64,000 nucleotides of DNA from NCBI GenBank assembly GCA_963665705.1, contig OY762448.1:5394001-5458000 (forward strand), written 5' to 3'. Below, piece after piece: positions 16,289 to 26,114 of this stretch (the stretch's first letter is position 1; each line of letters begins with the position of its first letter). This stretch comes from Saccharicrinis sp963665705. GTDB taxonomy: Bacteria; Bacteroidota; Bacteroidia; Bacteroidales; Marinilabiliaceae. The notes under the pieces were generated by a model, which saw nothing but the letters and a program-made list of their open reading frames with translations, did no database searches and had not been told where the DNA came from. The position numbers and the translations under genes were made by a program.

Positions 16289-17902
16289 ATGCTTAGAAAG
16301 GGATTATATATTGGTTTAATGATGTTATCAATGGCTTGTAAAACAAAACAAGTTACCATTGATAAACCACTGATTAAAGAAGAAGAACCAGATGTATTTC
16401 CGGAACAGGAAATAGCTGAAAACATCAAAACTAATCTTACTAATTTCTCAGATTCATCTATAAATTCCGTTTATTATTCCAATCACTATACTCCTATTTG
16501 GAAATCTGATACATTAATTATCAATGGTATTCAATGGATTAAAAATACTAAATATCATGGCTTAAATCCTAATACATACAATATTTCAAAAATAGAAAAA
16601 CTTCATAATGAAATACATACAGATACATGTATTAATACTTTAAAATATGCTCAGCTGGATATTCTTTTAACATCATCCATTAAAAAATGCGGGTTAGATA
16701 TAAGATTCTCACAACTGGATCCCAAGCAATTTCATTCTGGTTGGAATTACCCCAAACCTCAATTATCAACCAATGATTCTATCTGGGTTAATTCAATTAA
16801 AAAGAATCAATTCAGCCAATTAAATAGCTTCTTTGAGCCTAAAAATATACTCTATAGCAAACTTACAGCAGAACTAAAAAAGCTTTATAATGAGCAAATA
16901 ATTGATGCAAATTTTCAAATCAGTGATCCTGGATTTCTATTGCAAAAAGGCGATTCTAATAAATACGTTATTCCACTTAAAAGAAAACTCCTAAAAATCC
17001 CCAATGATTCAAATATTTCAATGGATTTTAATCAGGAATTGTCTGAAGCAGTTAAAAAATTTCAACTTAAACATGGTCTTGTATCAGATGGAATTGTGGG
17101 TAAACAAACCTATCATTACATAAATTGGAATAAAGAGACTTATATTAACCTTATAAAAGCAAATTTAGAGCGTTTAAGATGGTTTACTGATGATCAGTTT
17201 ACGAAAGGTATCAATATTAATATAGCATCTCAATTACTTGATTTTAGGCATAAAAATAAAAGTCTCCTAAATTCAAAAGTTGTAGTTGGTAAGTATAAAA
17301 ATCAAACACCTGTATTTCAATCATCTATTGATTACCTGGTGTTTAATCCATGCTGGACTGTTCCAAAATCTATTGCAACTACTCAAATACTAAATGGCGC
17401 CAAACGTGATTCATTGTATTTACAAAAACGAAATATGTTTGCATGTATAAATGGAAATGAAGTGCCAACAGATAGTATAGATTTTTCGCAATATACAGCC
17501 TCTAATTTCCCTTTCACGGTATTTCAGCATACATCACCCTCAAATGCATTAGGAAAAGTAAAATTCATGTTTAAAAATCATTATTCGATTTACCTGCATG
17601 ATACACCACAACAAAGCTTGTTTAAAAAACCTATTAGAACCTACAGTCATGGTTGTATCCGGGTAGAAAATGCATTGCAACTGGCAGATTTTATACTAAA
17701 TGAAATTGATCACCAAAATATTGACAAGAACAAATACTTAAAGAAAGGTTTTCCTATAAAAGTTTATTTAAAAAATGAAATACCCATAAACATTGTGTAT
17801 ATCACCTGTTGGATTGATTCAAAATCTGGTGAAGTAGTTTATGGGAAAGATGTTTATCTGAAAGATCATTTACTTTATAAGGAATTATCTAATAAAAATT
17901 AA
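16289..17902 (+). CDS. L,D-transpeptidase lipoprotein (YcbB/YkuD type)
   Basis: 538 residues from the ATG at 16289, which gives a proper SPII signal (GLMMLSMAC). A long N-terminal scaffold domain is followed by a peptidoglycan-binding-1 motif ('LKRKLLKIPN..QELSEAVKKFQLKHGLVSDGIVGKQTYHYIN'). The YkuD catalytic domain ends in 'HDTPQQSLF...SHGCIRVEN', with catalytic Cys at about 456. Such enzymes make 3-3 cross-links in peptidoglycan or attach proteins to it. The architecture equals that of E. coli LdtD (YcbB). An inverted repeat CAAATG-ATTA-CATTTG sits directly before the start and includes a TACATTTG box at 16278-16285. The gene overlaps the convergent barrel gene by four bases. Confidence 0.88.
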   Translation: MLRKGLYIGLMMLSMACKTKQVTIDKPLIKEEEPDVFPEQEIAENIKTNLTNFSDSSINSVYYSNHYTPIWKSDTLIINGIQWIKNTKYHGLNPNTYNISKIEKLHNEIHTDTCINTLKYAQLDILLTSSIKKCGLDIRFSQLDPKQFHSGWNYPKPQLSTNDSIWVNSIKKNQFSQLNSFFEPKNILYSKLTAELKKLYNEQIIDANFQISDPGFLLQKGDSNKYVIPLKRKLLKIPNDSNISMDFNQELSEAVKKFQLKHGLVSDGIVGKQTYHYINWNKETYINLIKANLERLRWFTDDQFTKGININIASQLLDFRHKNKSLLNSKVVVGKYKNQTPVFQSSIDYLVFNPCWTVPKSIATTQILNGAKRDSLYLQKRNMFACINGNEVPTDSIDFSQYTASNFPFTVFQHTSPSNALGKVKFMFKNHYSIYLHDTPQQSLFKKPIRTYSHGCIRVENALQLADFILNEIDHQNIDKNKYLKKGFPIKVYLKNEIPINIVYITCWIDSKSGEVVYGKDVYLKDHLLYKELSNKN

Positions 17903-18567
17903 TGATAAAAATATAAGTTATTTAAGAAATAGAATATAGAAAATTGCATTACTTTATTTCTTTGTTGTACTGCATCTATTTCAATATTAGTTAATCCTAT
18001 TTGATAATTTACAGTGAATTGAAAAGTTTGATTCCATTCAAAACCTAAAGCAAAATTAATTCCGACATCAAATTCTCTATGATCTTTACCATCAAATCTT
18101 ATTTTATTATCATCCTCGTATTTTATACTTTCTTTACCAAAAATTCCAAAAGAATAAGATGGTCCAAATTTCCCTATAATAGCTATTTTTGGAATTTTAT
18201 ATTTATATTCTATAAGCAAAGGTATATCAATATATGCTAGTTGTAGCGCAATGTTATCATAGTCCTCATAATAATCATATTTAGCTCCAAATATACCAGC
18301 ATATCCTCCCGAATAATAATACCTCTTAAAGCTAGATCCTTTTTGAGAGAAAATAAGTCCAGTTTGAAAGTAAATATCATCATTAAACATAGGTCTCTCA
18401 TATACAACACCCAAATTAACACCTGGTAAAGGATTATTATTACTTATTGAATGATTATAAGTGATTGTAGAAAAATTTGTTCCTGCTGTAAATCCAATAT
18501 GTTGAGCTTTAATAAGATTAGCAGAAAAAAAAAGCATTATGGCTATAAATATCTTTTGAATTTTCAT
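17899..18567 (-). CDS. Outer-membrane beta-barrel protein (PorT-type)
   Basis: 222 residues with a signal peptide (MKIQKIFIAIMLFFSANLIKAQ), then 'HIGFTAGTNFSTITYN' and alternating strands: 'GVNLGVVYERPMFNDDIYFQTGLIFSQKG', 'YIDIPLLIEYKYKI', 'IAIIGKFGPSYSFGI', 'FDVGINFALGFEW'. The 'Y(I/L)xIPLL(I/L)' block is diagnostic of the Bacteroidota PorT/OMP_b-brl_2 family of eight-stranded barrels. The specific role is unknown; only the fold and location can be inferred. Confidence 0.85.
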   Translation of the reverse strand: MKIQKIFIAIMLFFSANLIKAQHIGFTAGTNFSTITYNHSISNNNPLPGVNLGVVYERPMFNDDIYFQTGLIFSQKGSSFKRYYYSGGYAGIFGAKYDYYEDYDNIALQLAYIDIPLLIEYKYKIPKIAIIGKFGPSYSFGIFGKESIKYEDDNKIRFDGKDHREFDVGINFALGFEWNQTFQFTVNYQIGLTNIEIDAVQQRNKVMQFSIFYFLNNLYFYH

Positions 18568-18613
18568 ATATGAAATTAGGTTTGATTAAATGTGTAACAT
18601 AGGATAATTAACT

Positions 18614-19066
18614 TTATTCTTTATTTTTTGAATCTATAATAATAGTAACCGGACCATCATTTACTAGAGAAACTTGCATATAAGCCCCAAATTCGCCAGT
18701 TTGTACCTTCTTCCCTATCATTGATTCCATACAGGCCACAAATTGCTTGTATAAGGGTATAGAAACTTCATGTTTAGCAGCATCAATATACGATGGCCTA
18801 TTACCCTTTTTTGTTTTAGCATATAATGTAAATTGACTTACCACAATAATATCACCATTAATATCCATTAAGGATTTATTCATGACTCCATCTTCATCAT
18901 CAAATATTCTCAGATTAGCAATCTTTTTACATAACCATTCAATATCTGATTGATCATCTTCTTTTACAATTCCAACTAAAACTAATAATCCGTGATTAAT
19001 AGAGGATTTAATATTTTGTTCAATAGTAACCAAGGCTTTTGAGACTCTTTGAATAACTACTCGCAT
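18614..19066 (-). CDS. dtd: D-aminoacyl-tRNA deacylase
   Basis: 150 residues, typical family length (about 145-150). It hydrolyses D-aminoacyl-tRNA (and Gly-tRNAAla), keeping D-amino acids out of translation. The two active-site signatures are present: 'SQFTLYA' and 'NDGPVTIIIDS' (cross-subunit GP motif). The start 'MRVVIQRVSKALVTIEQ' is the standard DTD N-terminus. Cytosolic dimer. In many Bacteroidota it clusters with uvrC and mnmG, as here, but lplA has been placed between. Confidence 0.96.
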   Translation of the reverse strand: MRVVIQRVSKALVTIEQNIKSSINHGLLVLVGIVKEDDQSDIEWLCKKIANLRIFDDEDGVMNKSLMDINGDIIVVSQFTLYAKTKKGNRPSYIDAAKHEVSIPLYKQFVACMESMIGKKVQTGEFGAYMQVSLVNDGPVTIIIDSKNKE

Positions 19067-19306
19067 TTATAATTTTTTTATTTATCGAAACCTTACAACC
19101 AGTTTTTTTGTTGAATTGGTTAAAAATATGATAAATTCAACAAATCATAGCTAGATTGAAAAATCATAAAAAATAAATCCTAATTTAATATTTGATATTA
19201 TATATTTAATATATAACTATTTAAAGTATTTATATATACTATTACTTTAATATTAAACACGCTGAGATTTTAATATTTTTTTTAACACAATAGATTATAC
19301 AGGTAT

Positions 19307-20281
19307 ATGCTCATTATTTTAAGTCAAACAAACGATCCATTTCATAATATTGCCACCGAAGAATATTTACTTAAAAATTTTAAGGAAGATATCTTTTTTC
19401 TTTACATCAATTCAAAAAGTATAATTGTAGGAAAACATCAAAATACACTTGCTGAAATAAATTATTCTTTTGTAAAGGAAAATAACATACCTGTTATTCG
19501 AAGATTATCAGGTGGTGGAACTGTGTTTCATGATCCGGGAAATATAAATTTCTGTTTTATTACATCTGGTGAAAAAGGTGAATTAGTAAATTTTAAAAAA
19601 CATACTACTCCCATAATTAACTTTTTAAATTCATTGGATGTAAATGCATCGCATGGCGGAAGGAATGATATACTAATTGAAGGAAGTAAAATTAGTGGAA
19701 ATGCATGTCATGTTTTCAAAAGTAGGGTAATGCATCATGGTACTTTATTATTTAATAGTAAATTAAATTCACTTACTAAGGCATTAAAAAATGATCCCTT
19801 AAAGTTTAAAGATAAGGCTGTAAAATCGGTAAGAAGCAAAGTAACTAATATATATGATCATTTAAATAGTAAAATAGAAGTAGATAACTTTGTAAAACAA
19901 TTGAATCAGTACATCATTAATAATTATGATTGTATTTCATATACTATAAGCGAAAACGAAAATCAAGCTATAAATAATTTAGTTAATGAAAAGTTTATTA
20001 CCTGGGAATGGAATTATGGATATAGTCCGAAATATGAATTTAAAAAGAGGATAAAATCTGTTTCAGGTAAAAGATTTGAGATTGTAATGCAAATAAAAAA
20101 AGGTGAAATTATTGAATCTAAGATAAAAAGTAATAGTTCAGAAAAAGAAAAAATAACATTATTAGAAGTTACTCTAAATTCATGTTTACATCAATATGAG
20201 GATATAAAAAACAAGACTAAAACTGTATTTAATGACATTACAGAGTTAAAACAAACTGAATTATTAGAAGCACTGTTTTAA
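19307..20281 (+). CDS. lplA: Lipoate-protein ligase A
   Basis: 324 residues. It attaches lipoate, through lipoyl-AMP, to E2 and GcvH proteins. The LplA/LipB fold is shown by 'NIATEEYLL', 'IIVGKHQNTLAEIN', the adenylate-binding 'RRLSGGGTVFHDPGNINFCFI' at about 65-85, 'GRNDILIEGSKISGNACHV' with the catalytic Lys, and a C-terminal accessory domain from about 240. It is one of few plus-strand genes in a long minus-strand block and overlaps the end of uvrC by four bases. A 240-base AT-rich region without recognisable signals precedes it. Confidence 0.93.
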   Translation: MLIILSQTNDPFHNIATEEYLLKNFKEDIFFLYINSKSIIVGKHQNTLAEINYSFVKENNIPVIRRLSGGGTVFHDPGNINFCFITSGEKGELVNFKKHTTPIINFLNSLDVNASHGGRNDILIEGSKISGNACHVFKSRVMHHGTLLFNSKLNSLTKALKNDPLKFKDKAVKSVRSKVTNIYDHLNSKIEVDNFVKQLNQYIINNYDCISYTISENENQAINNLVNEKFITWEWNYGYSPKYEFKKRIKSVSGKRFEIVMQIKKGEIIESKIKSNSSEKEKITLLEVTLNSCLHQYEDIKNKTKTVFNDITELKQTELLEALF

Positions 20282-22086
20282 TTAAAGTAATCCCAAACAA
20301 TTTTACCTTTAGCCATACCTATAACACCCTGAATTTCCTTTAAACTTGTCTTTTTAATTTGTTCTACAGATTTAAATTCAGATAGTAATGTTTGAGCAGT
20401 CTTCTCCCCTATTCCTTTAATTTGATCTAATTCAGAAGCCACAAAATTCTTTGACCTTTGATTTCTATGAAAGGTAATACCAAAACGGTGCGCTTCGTTT
20501 CGGGCATGCTGAATAATTTTTAGCGTCTCTGTATTTTTATCTAAATACAATGGTATTGGATCTCCGGGGAAAAATATTTCTTCTAATCGTTTAGCAATTC
20601 CAATTACAGCAACTTTATCATCAATTTCTAATTTTCTGAATATTTTCATAGCTGCTCCTAACTGCCCTTTTCCCCCATCAATAATAACAAGGTTAGGTAA
20701 TGATTCATTTTCGTTTATTAAACGTTTATATCGTCGTTCTATGATTTCTTCCATACTGGCAAAATCATCAGGACCAACAACTGTTTTTACATTAAAATGT
20801 CTGTAGTCTTTTTTACTTGGCTTGGCATTTTTAAAAACAACACATGCTGCTACAGGAAAATTACCTTGAATATTTGAGTTATCAAAACACTCAATGTGCA
20901 TCGGTTTTTCTTTTAATCTCAAATCTTTTTGCATCGTATTTAAAATACGATCCTCCCTTGTTTCTTTTTTGCGTACCGATTCTTGTTTTAATTTTTCTAA
21001 CCGATAATACTTTACGTTACGTTCTGAGAGTTCTAATAATTGCTTCTTTTCACCTTTTTTTGGTATAACAAAACGTACATTTTCAAATTCTGTATCCGGT
21101 TTAAATGGAACAATAAGTTCTCTGGAATTACTATGTAATCTTTCTCTAATTTCTGAAATTGCCAACGACAATAATTCTGGTAAGGATTCATTTAAACGCT
21201 TCTTCATTTCAATAGTATGCGCTTGAATAATGGATCCATTTACTACTTTTAAGAAGTTTACATAGGCAGAATTTTCATCTTCAATTATTGAATAAACATC
21301 TACATTATTTATGCTTGCACTTACAATGGTTGATTTACTTTGATATGAATTTAGCTGTTTAATTTTTTGCTTTACTTCTTCTGCTTCTTCAAACTTGTAT
21401 TTAGACGCATAAGAATGCATCATTTCTTTTAAATATTTAATGACAGAATTAATATTTCCTCTCAGAATATTCTTGATAGATTCAATATTCTCACGATAAG
21501 TATCTTCATCAAATTCGCCAATACAAGGACCTTTACAATTGCCAATATGATACTCTAAACAAACTTTATATTTGCCTTGAGAAATATTTTGTTGAGATAA
21601 ATTAAGTTTACAGTTACGTAGTGGATATGTTGATTTAAATAAATCCAACAAAGTACGAACCATCCCTAAAGAAGTATATGGGCCAAAATAAAGACTGCCA
21701 TCCTTTATTACATGGCGTGTAGAAAACACCCTTGGAAAGGGTTCGTTTTTGACAACAATCCAAGGATAGGATTTATCATCTTTCAATAAAACATTATATC
21801 GAGGCTGATACTTTTTAATTAAGTTATTTTCGAGCAATAATGCATCCTCTTCTGAGTTAACAACTATGTGCTCAATATTGGCAATATTACGAACTAATAA
21901 GGCTGTTTTTCCATTATCTGGTTTACCAACAAAATAAGAAGAAACCCTTTTTTTTAATTTTTTTGCTTTACCTACATAAATGATTTTTCCATCTTTATTG
22001 AAGTATTGATACACTCCTGGATCAGATGGAAGAACTGAAATTTTTTCTTTTAAATATTTAATTTTAGGATTTAATTCTTGACTCAT
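20278..22086 (-). CDS. uvrC: Excinuclease ABC subunit C
   Basis: 602 residues, full length. It makes both incisions around lesions bound by UvrAB. The N-terminal GIY-YIG nuclease is at about 19-98 ('GVYQYFNKDGKIIYVGKAKKLKKRV'). A cysteine cluster 'CKLNLS...CLEYHIGNCKGPC', a UVR motif ('YASKYKFEEAEEVKQKIKQL'), the RNase H-like nuclease ('HIECFDNSNIQGNFPVAACVVF', 'VIDGGKGQL') and a C-terminal helix-hairpin-helix ('LDQIKGIGEKTAQTLLSEF') follow. It directly follows ade; the coding regions overlap by one base. Confidence 0.97.
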   Translation of the reverse strand: MSQELNPKIKYLKEKISVLPSDPGVYQYFNKDGKIIYVGKAKKLKKRVSSYFVGKPDNGKTALLVRNIANIEHIVVNSEEDALLLENNLIKKYQPRYNVLLKDDKSYPWIVVKNEPFPRVFSTRHVIKDGSLYFGPYTSLGMVRTLLDLFKSTYPLRNCKLNLSQQNISQGKYKVCLEYHIGNCKGPCIGEFDEDTYRENIESIKNILRGNINSVIKYLKEMMHSYASKYKFEEAEEVKQKIKQLNSYQSKSTIVSASINNVDVYSIIEDENSAYVNFLKVVNGSIIQAHTIEMKKRLNESLPELLSLAISEIRERLHSNSRELIVPFKPDTEFENVRFVIPKKGEKKQLLELSERNVKYYRLEKLKQESVRKKETREDRILNTMQKDLRLKEKPMHIECFDNSNIQGNFPVAACVVFKNAKPSKKDYRHFNVKTVVGPDDFASMEEIIERRYKRLINENESLPNLVIIDGGKGQLGAAMKIFRKLEIDDKVAVIGIAKRLEEIFFPGDPIPLYLDKNTETLKIIQHARNEAHRFGITFHRNQRSKNFVASELDQIKGIGEKTAQTLLSEFKSVEQIKKTSLKEIQGVIGMAKGKIVWDYFN

Positions 22087-23720
22087 TAAACATACAAATT
22101 AGTAAAAGAAAAGGTACTTACATCAAACAATCCCTTATCTCCTATTTTAAGTTTAGGTATTACTAAAAGTGACATAAATGATAAAGTCATAAAAGGAGCT
22201 TTTAAAGGTGATCCTAACTCTTTTACTTTATCATTTAAAAGTAGATAATTTGCAGCCACTTTTTCTCCATTTTCGTCAGTCATTAGTCCTCCAATTTCTA
22301 AAGAAAGTGTATAAATTTCATCATTATTTACACAAGTAATTCCTCCTTTACACAAAATGATTTCATTCAAAGCTTTTACAATTTCTTGGTCAGATACACC
22401 TACTGCAATTAAATTATGACTATCATGTGCAACACTACATGCAATAGCTCCCTTGTTTATACCGATATTCTTAATAAATCCAACAACAGGAGGTGCTACT
22501 TTATAACGATTAACAACAACGATTTTTAGTATATCTTCATCAATATTTGATTCAATATTTCCATCAACTACCCTAGGAGTCCATATAAATTCATCTGTAA
22601 TTAAATCACCATCTACTGCCTGAATAACTCTAATATCTTTCCCTTCTTGAAATGGAATTTTAATTTCATCTTCTTGAATTGATGAAATATTGAAGTTGTT
22701 TATTACTAAAGATTTTTCGAGAGAGAAAGTAATATTGCTATTTGAATAAACTTTTTCACCATTAATATAAGTCTCAATAATATTAAAATCATCCAAATTA
22801 TCTACAACAACAAAGTCAGCAAAATCACCTTCTCTAAGTAATCCAACAGGTAAATTATAATGTTCTACAGGTTTGATTGTAGCAGCCCTTAGTAGTTTAA
22901 AAATATCAATTCCCTTAGCTATTCCTAGTCTGATAATTTTATCAATATGTCCTTTTTGAATAATTTCATCAGGATGAGAATCATCGGTACACAGCATGAT
23001 ATTTTCAGGATGCGTATCAAATAAAGAGGATAAATTATCGAAATTTTTAGCAGCACTTCCTTCACGAATTTGAACAACTATACCTTGATTTATTTTATCT
23101 ATTGCCTCATTAGTACTAACACACTCATGATCTGTTGTTATACCAACTTGAGCATATTTAATTAAATCATCACCCACTAAACCAGGAGCATGTCCATCAA
23201 TTTTCTTTCCATACTGATGAGCAAGTTCTATTTTTTTTAGTACCTCTTTATCCTCATAAATTACACCAGGAAAATTCATCATTTCCGACAAAGCATAAAC
23301 TTCATCTTTTTGTAATAATTTCTCAATATCTTCAGAAGTAATTACTGCACCAGAGGTTTCAAATGATGTGGCTGGAACACAAGAAGGCGCTCCAAAAAAG
23401 CATTTCAAAGGAGTACCTTTTGAATTTTGAATCATATATTCAACACCCTCTACACCCATTACATTAGCTATTTCATGTGGATCAGTTACCACGGCAACAG
23501 TTCCACGTGGAACAACTAATTTAGAAAATTGTCGAGGAGTGAGCATGGAACTTTCAATATGAACATGACTATCGATTAATCCTGGAAGAATATAATTTGA
23601 AAATTCCATATCACTTTTAACAATTGAAATAATTTTATTATTATCATATTCTATAATTCCATTATAAATAGAATTATTAAAAAGATCTACAATTTTTCCA
23701 GATATAGTCATAAAATACAT
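22086..23720 (-). CDS. ade: Adenine deaminase
   Basis: 544 residues (541 if the second Met at 23711 is used). It converts adenine to hypoxanthine and ammonia in purine salvage. Amidohydrolase metal ligands are visible: HVH at about 52-54 ('LIDSHVHIESSML'), 'VTDPHEIANV', 'DGHAPGL', 'TTDHECVS' and 'LCTDDSHPDEI'. The C-terminal domain 'ACSVAHDSHNLIAVG..ALNEI....GG' is typical of AdeC. A parS-like palindrome lies inside the coding region at 23500-23513 (encoding VPRGT) and another just upstream. Confidence 0.95.
   Translation of the reverse strand: MYFMTISGKIVDLFNNSIYNGIIEYDNNKIISIVKSDMEFSNYILPGLIDSHVHIESSMLTPRQFSKLVVPRGTVAVVTDPHEIANVMGVEGVEYMIQNSKGTPLKCFFGAPSCVPATSFETSGAVITSEDIEKLLQKDEVYALSEMMNFPGVIYEDKEVLKKIELAHQYGKKIDGHAPGLVGDDLIKYAQVGITTDHECVSTNEAIDKINQGIVVQIREGSAAKNFDNLSSLFDTHPENIMLCTDDSHPDEIIQKGHIDKIIRLGIAKGIDIFKLLRAATIKPVEHYNLPVGLLREGDFADFVVVDNLDDFNIIETYINGEKVYSNSNITFSLEKSLVINNFNISSIQEDEIKIPFQEGKDIRVIQAVDGDLITDEFIWTPRVVDGNIESNIDEDILKIVVVNRYKVAPPVVGFIKNIGINKGAIACSVAHDSHNLIAVGVSDQEIVKALNEIILCKGGITCVNNDEIYTLSLEIGGLMTDENGEKVAANYLLLNDKVKELGSPLKAPFMTLSFMSLLVIPKLKIGDKGLFDVSTFSFTNLYV
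23500..23513. other. parS-like palindrome inside ade
   Basis: GTTCCACGTGGAAC, a perfect 14-base palindrome matching the core of ParB-binding parS sites (consensus TGTTNCACGTGNAACA). The same 16-mer, with flanking A on both sides, occurs again at 23725-23740. Confidence 0.75.
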
Positions 23721-23725
23721 TTAAA

Positions 23726-23739
23726 GTTCCACGTGGAAC
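23726..23739. other. parS-like palindrome between mnmG and ade
   Basis: GTTCCACGTGGAAC in the 25-base gap between the mnmG stop and the ade start. It is identical to the site at 23500-23513, 226 bases away. Two exact copies so close together are very unlikely by chance and fit a chromosome-partitioning centromere. Confidence 0.8.
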
Positions 23740-23745
23740 AAATTA

Positions 23746-25623
23746 TTATCTACCCATCATAACTAACAAAACATTAATATCGCTAGGACTTACTCCAGAA
23801 ATACGACTGGCCTGACCTATTGTTTCAGGATCAATTTTGTTCAATTTTTGACGAGCTTCAGTAGATAAAGATTTTAAATCTGTATAATTAAAACGACCTT
23901 TAATTTGCAAATTTTCTAATCTTTTTAATTTATCAGCAATTAATTTTTCTCTATTAATATAACCTTGATATTTGATAAAAATTTCAGCTGATTCTAATAT
24001 TTCCTCACTCCTATCTTCAGGAAGATTAGATACAAAATGTTTAAAAGGTTCAACATACTGTAATAGATCATGAATATTAACCTGAGGACGTAGAAGAACA
24101 TCTTTTAATTTTACAGTTTGTTTTAATGGAGATGTATTTACTTTTTCAAAATACGGATTAATATACTTTGGTTTGATACTAAAATTATTAATAAAGTCAA
24201 TAATGGAATCACGATACTCTATTTTATCTTTTAATAATTTTAACCTATAATCATCAGCTAAACCAATATCAAATGATTTTTGAGTTAACCTAACATCAGC
24301 ATCATCTTGTCGTAATAGTATTCTATATTCTGCTCTGGAAGTAAACATACGATAAGGTTCGTCAACTCCTTTAGTGACTAAATCATCTATTAAAACACCA
24401 ATATAAGCTTCGTCCCTACCAAGAATAAATGGATCTTTATCGTTAAGTTTTAAATGTGCATTTATACCAGCAATTAATCCTTGAGCTCCTGCTTCTTCAT
24501 ATCCTGTAGTACCATTAATTTGACCAGCAAAATATAAATTTGTTACTAGTTTAGTTTGTAATGTATGATTTAATTGAGTAGGATCAAAGAAATCATATTC
24601 AATAGCATAACCTGGTCTAAATATACTTGCATTTTCTAATCCTGGGATTTGTTTTAAAGCTTCCAATTGAACACTTAAAGGTAATGAACTACTAAAACCA
24701 TTTAAATAATACTCAATAGTAGTTTCACCTTCTGGCTCTAAATGAAGTTGATGTTTATCTTTATCTTCAAAAGTAACAATTTTAGTTTCTATACTAGGAC
24801 AATATCTTGGTCCTATACTTTGTATAGTACCATCATATAAAGGAGAATCTTTTAATCCTTCTCGTAATGAAGAATGTACTTCGTTATTAGTATAAGTTAG
24901 CCAACAACTTTTTTGTTCAAGTTTAGATTTAACTTCAGGTAAGTAACTAAACTTATAAAAGGTATCATCACCTTTTTGTTCAAGACATTTAGAAAAATCA
25001 ATAGTTCTTCCATCAATCCTAACAGGAGTACCTGTTTTCATTCGATCTATTTTGAAACCAAAATCAAATAGTTTTTCAGTAATTCCCGAAGAAGCAGGTT
25101 CACTTATCCTCCCACCTTTCATTTGGACTTTACCGATATGCATCAATCCATTTAAAAAAGTACCATTAGTTAAAATAAGTGCTTTACATTTAAACTCTAC
25201 CCCTTGCTCTGTAATAATAGAACTAACTGAATTACCGATAAAATTTATATCGATAACTTTATCTTGCCAAAAAAAGAGATTATCAGTATTTTCAAGTACG
25301 TTTCTCCATTCGGAGGAAAAAACCATTCTATCACATTGAGATCTGGGACTCCACATAGCTGGTCCTTTAGATCTATTTAATAATCGAAACTGTATAGAAG
25401 ATTTGTCAGTAACAATTCCACAAAATCCTCCTAAAGCATCAATTTCACGCACAATTTGACCTTTTGCAATACCTCCAATAGCAGGATTACAACTCATTTG
25501 TGCCATTTTATTCATATCCATGGTAACCAACAAGGTTTTAGAACCTAAGTTGGCTGCTGCTGCAGCTGCCTCACATCCAGCATGACCGGCACCTACAACA
25601 ATTACATCATAATTAAAATCCAT
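23746..25623 (-). CDS. mnmG: tRNA uridine-5-carboxymethylaminomethyl modification enzyme MnmG (GidA)
   Basis: 625 residues, full length. With MnmE it installs the cmnm5 group on the wobble uridine of certain tRNAs. FAD-binding Rossmann motif 'GAGHAGCEAAAAAANLG' at about 11-27, then the MnmG signatures 'GPRYCPSIETKIVTF', 'PGYAIEYDFFDPTQL' and 'GQINGTTGYEEAGAQGLIAGINA', and the C-terminal MnmE-binding helical domain. mnmG is often close to oriC, which agrees with the adjacent parS-like sites. A promoter box lies 19-26 bases upstream. Confidence 0.98.
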   Translation of the reverse strand: MDFNYDVIVVGAGHAGCEAAAAAANLGSKTLLVTMDMNKMAQMSCNPAIGGIAKGQIVREIDALGGFCGIVTDKSSIQFRLLNRSKGPAMWSPRSQCDRMVFSSEWRNVLENTDNLFFWQDKVIDINFIGNSVSSIITEQGVEFKCKALILTNGTFLNGLMHIGKVQMKGGRISEPASSGITEKLFDFGFKIDRMKTGTPVRIDGRTIDFSKCLEQKGDDTFYKFSYLPEVKSKLEQKSCWLTYTNNEVHSSLREGLKDSPLYDGTIQSIGPRYCPSIETKIVTFEDKDKHQLHLEPEGETTIEYYLNGFSSSLPLSVQLEALKQIPGLENASIFRPGYAIEYDFFDPTQLNHTLQTKLVTNLYFAGQINGTTGYEEAGAQGLIAGINAHLKLNDKDPFILGRDEAYIGVLIDDLVTKGVDEPYRMFTSRAEYRILLRQDDADVRLTQKSFDIGLADDYRLKLLKDKIEYRDSIIDFINNFSIKPKYINPYFEKVNTSPLKQTVKLKDVLLRPQVNIHDLLQYVEPFKHFVSNLPEDRSEEILESAEIFIKYQGYINREKLIADKLKRLENLQIKGRFNYTDLKSLSTEARQKLNKIDPETIGQASRISGVSPSDINVLLVMMGR

Positions 25624-25641
25624 AATAAACTAATAAGGACG

Positions 25642-25680
25642 CAAAGGTACATGTATCCAATTATTTAATCATCAAAAAAA
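25642..25680 (-). promoter_or_regulatory. Candidate Bacteroidota promoter of mnmG
   Basis: On the minus strand a TACCTTTG box (25649-25642) matches the TAnnTTTG -7 element, with a TTTG about 23 bases further upstream (near 25676-25673). The predicted start of transcription is about 15 bases before the mnmG ATG. Confidence 0.5.
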
Positions 25681-25691
25681 TAACAGAAAAA

Positions 25692-26114
25692 TTAAGAAAT
25701 TGTTTTAAGTAATTTTAGAGCCTGATTTTCTAAAGTGCGCATAGTTTTGGCCTCTTGATCGGTTTTATCTTTAAAACCTAATAAATGTAGAATTCCGTGA
25801 ATGATAACCCTATTTAATTCTTCTTGAAATAAAGTATTAAATTTAATAGAATTACTTAAGACAGTATCTATACTGATAAATAAGTCACCAGACACAGTAT
25901 TACCATCACAATAATCAAATGTTATAATATCAGTATAATAATTATGATTTAAATACTGATTGTTAATATTTAAAATATAATCATCATTACAGAAAATATA
26001 GGTTATAGAACCTAAAAAAGAGTTGTAATCAGTAATTACTTTACCAATCCAACTCTTAATAATATTTTCATCTATCTGATTTTCAGATACTTCTTCGTAA
26101 TTAAAATCAATCAC
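25692..26114 (-). CDS. ybeY: Endoribonuclease YbeY (rRNA maturation factor)
   Basis: 140 residues. A metal-dependent RNase that acts in 16S rRNA 3'-end maturation and ribosome quality control. The family motif is 'IHGILHLLGFKDKTDQEAKTMRTLE'; the first two zinc-ligand histidines are present, and the third position is replaced by KDKT, the variant usual in Bacteroidota rather than a defect. 'DIITFDY...SGDLFISID' precedes it. It is adjacent to the anti-sigma-like kinase gene with no spacing. Confidence 0.93.
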   Translation of the reverse strand: MIDFNYEEVSENQIDENIIKSWIGKVITDYNSFLGSITYIFCNDDYILNINNQYLNHNYYTDIITFDYCDGNTVSGDLFISIDTVLSNSIKFNTLFQEELNRVIIHGILHLLGFKDKTDQEAKTMRTLENQALKLLKTIS

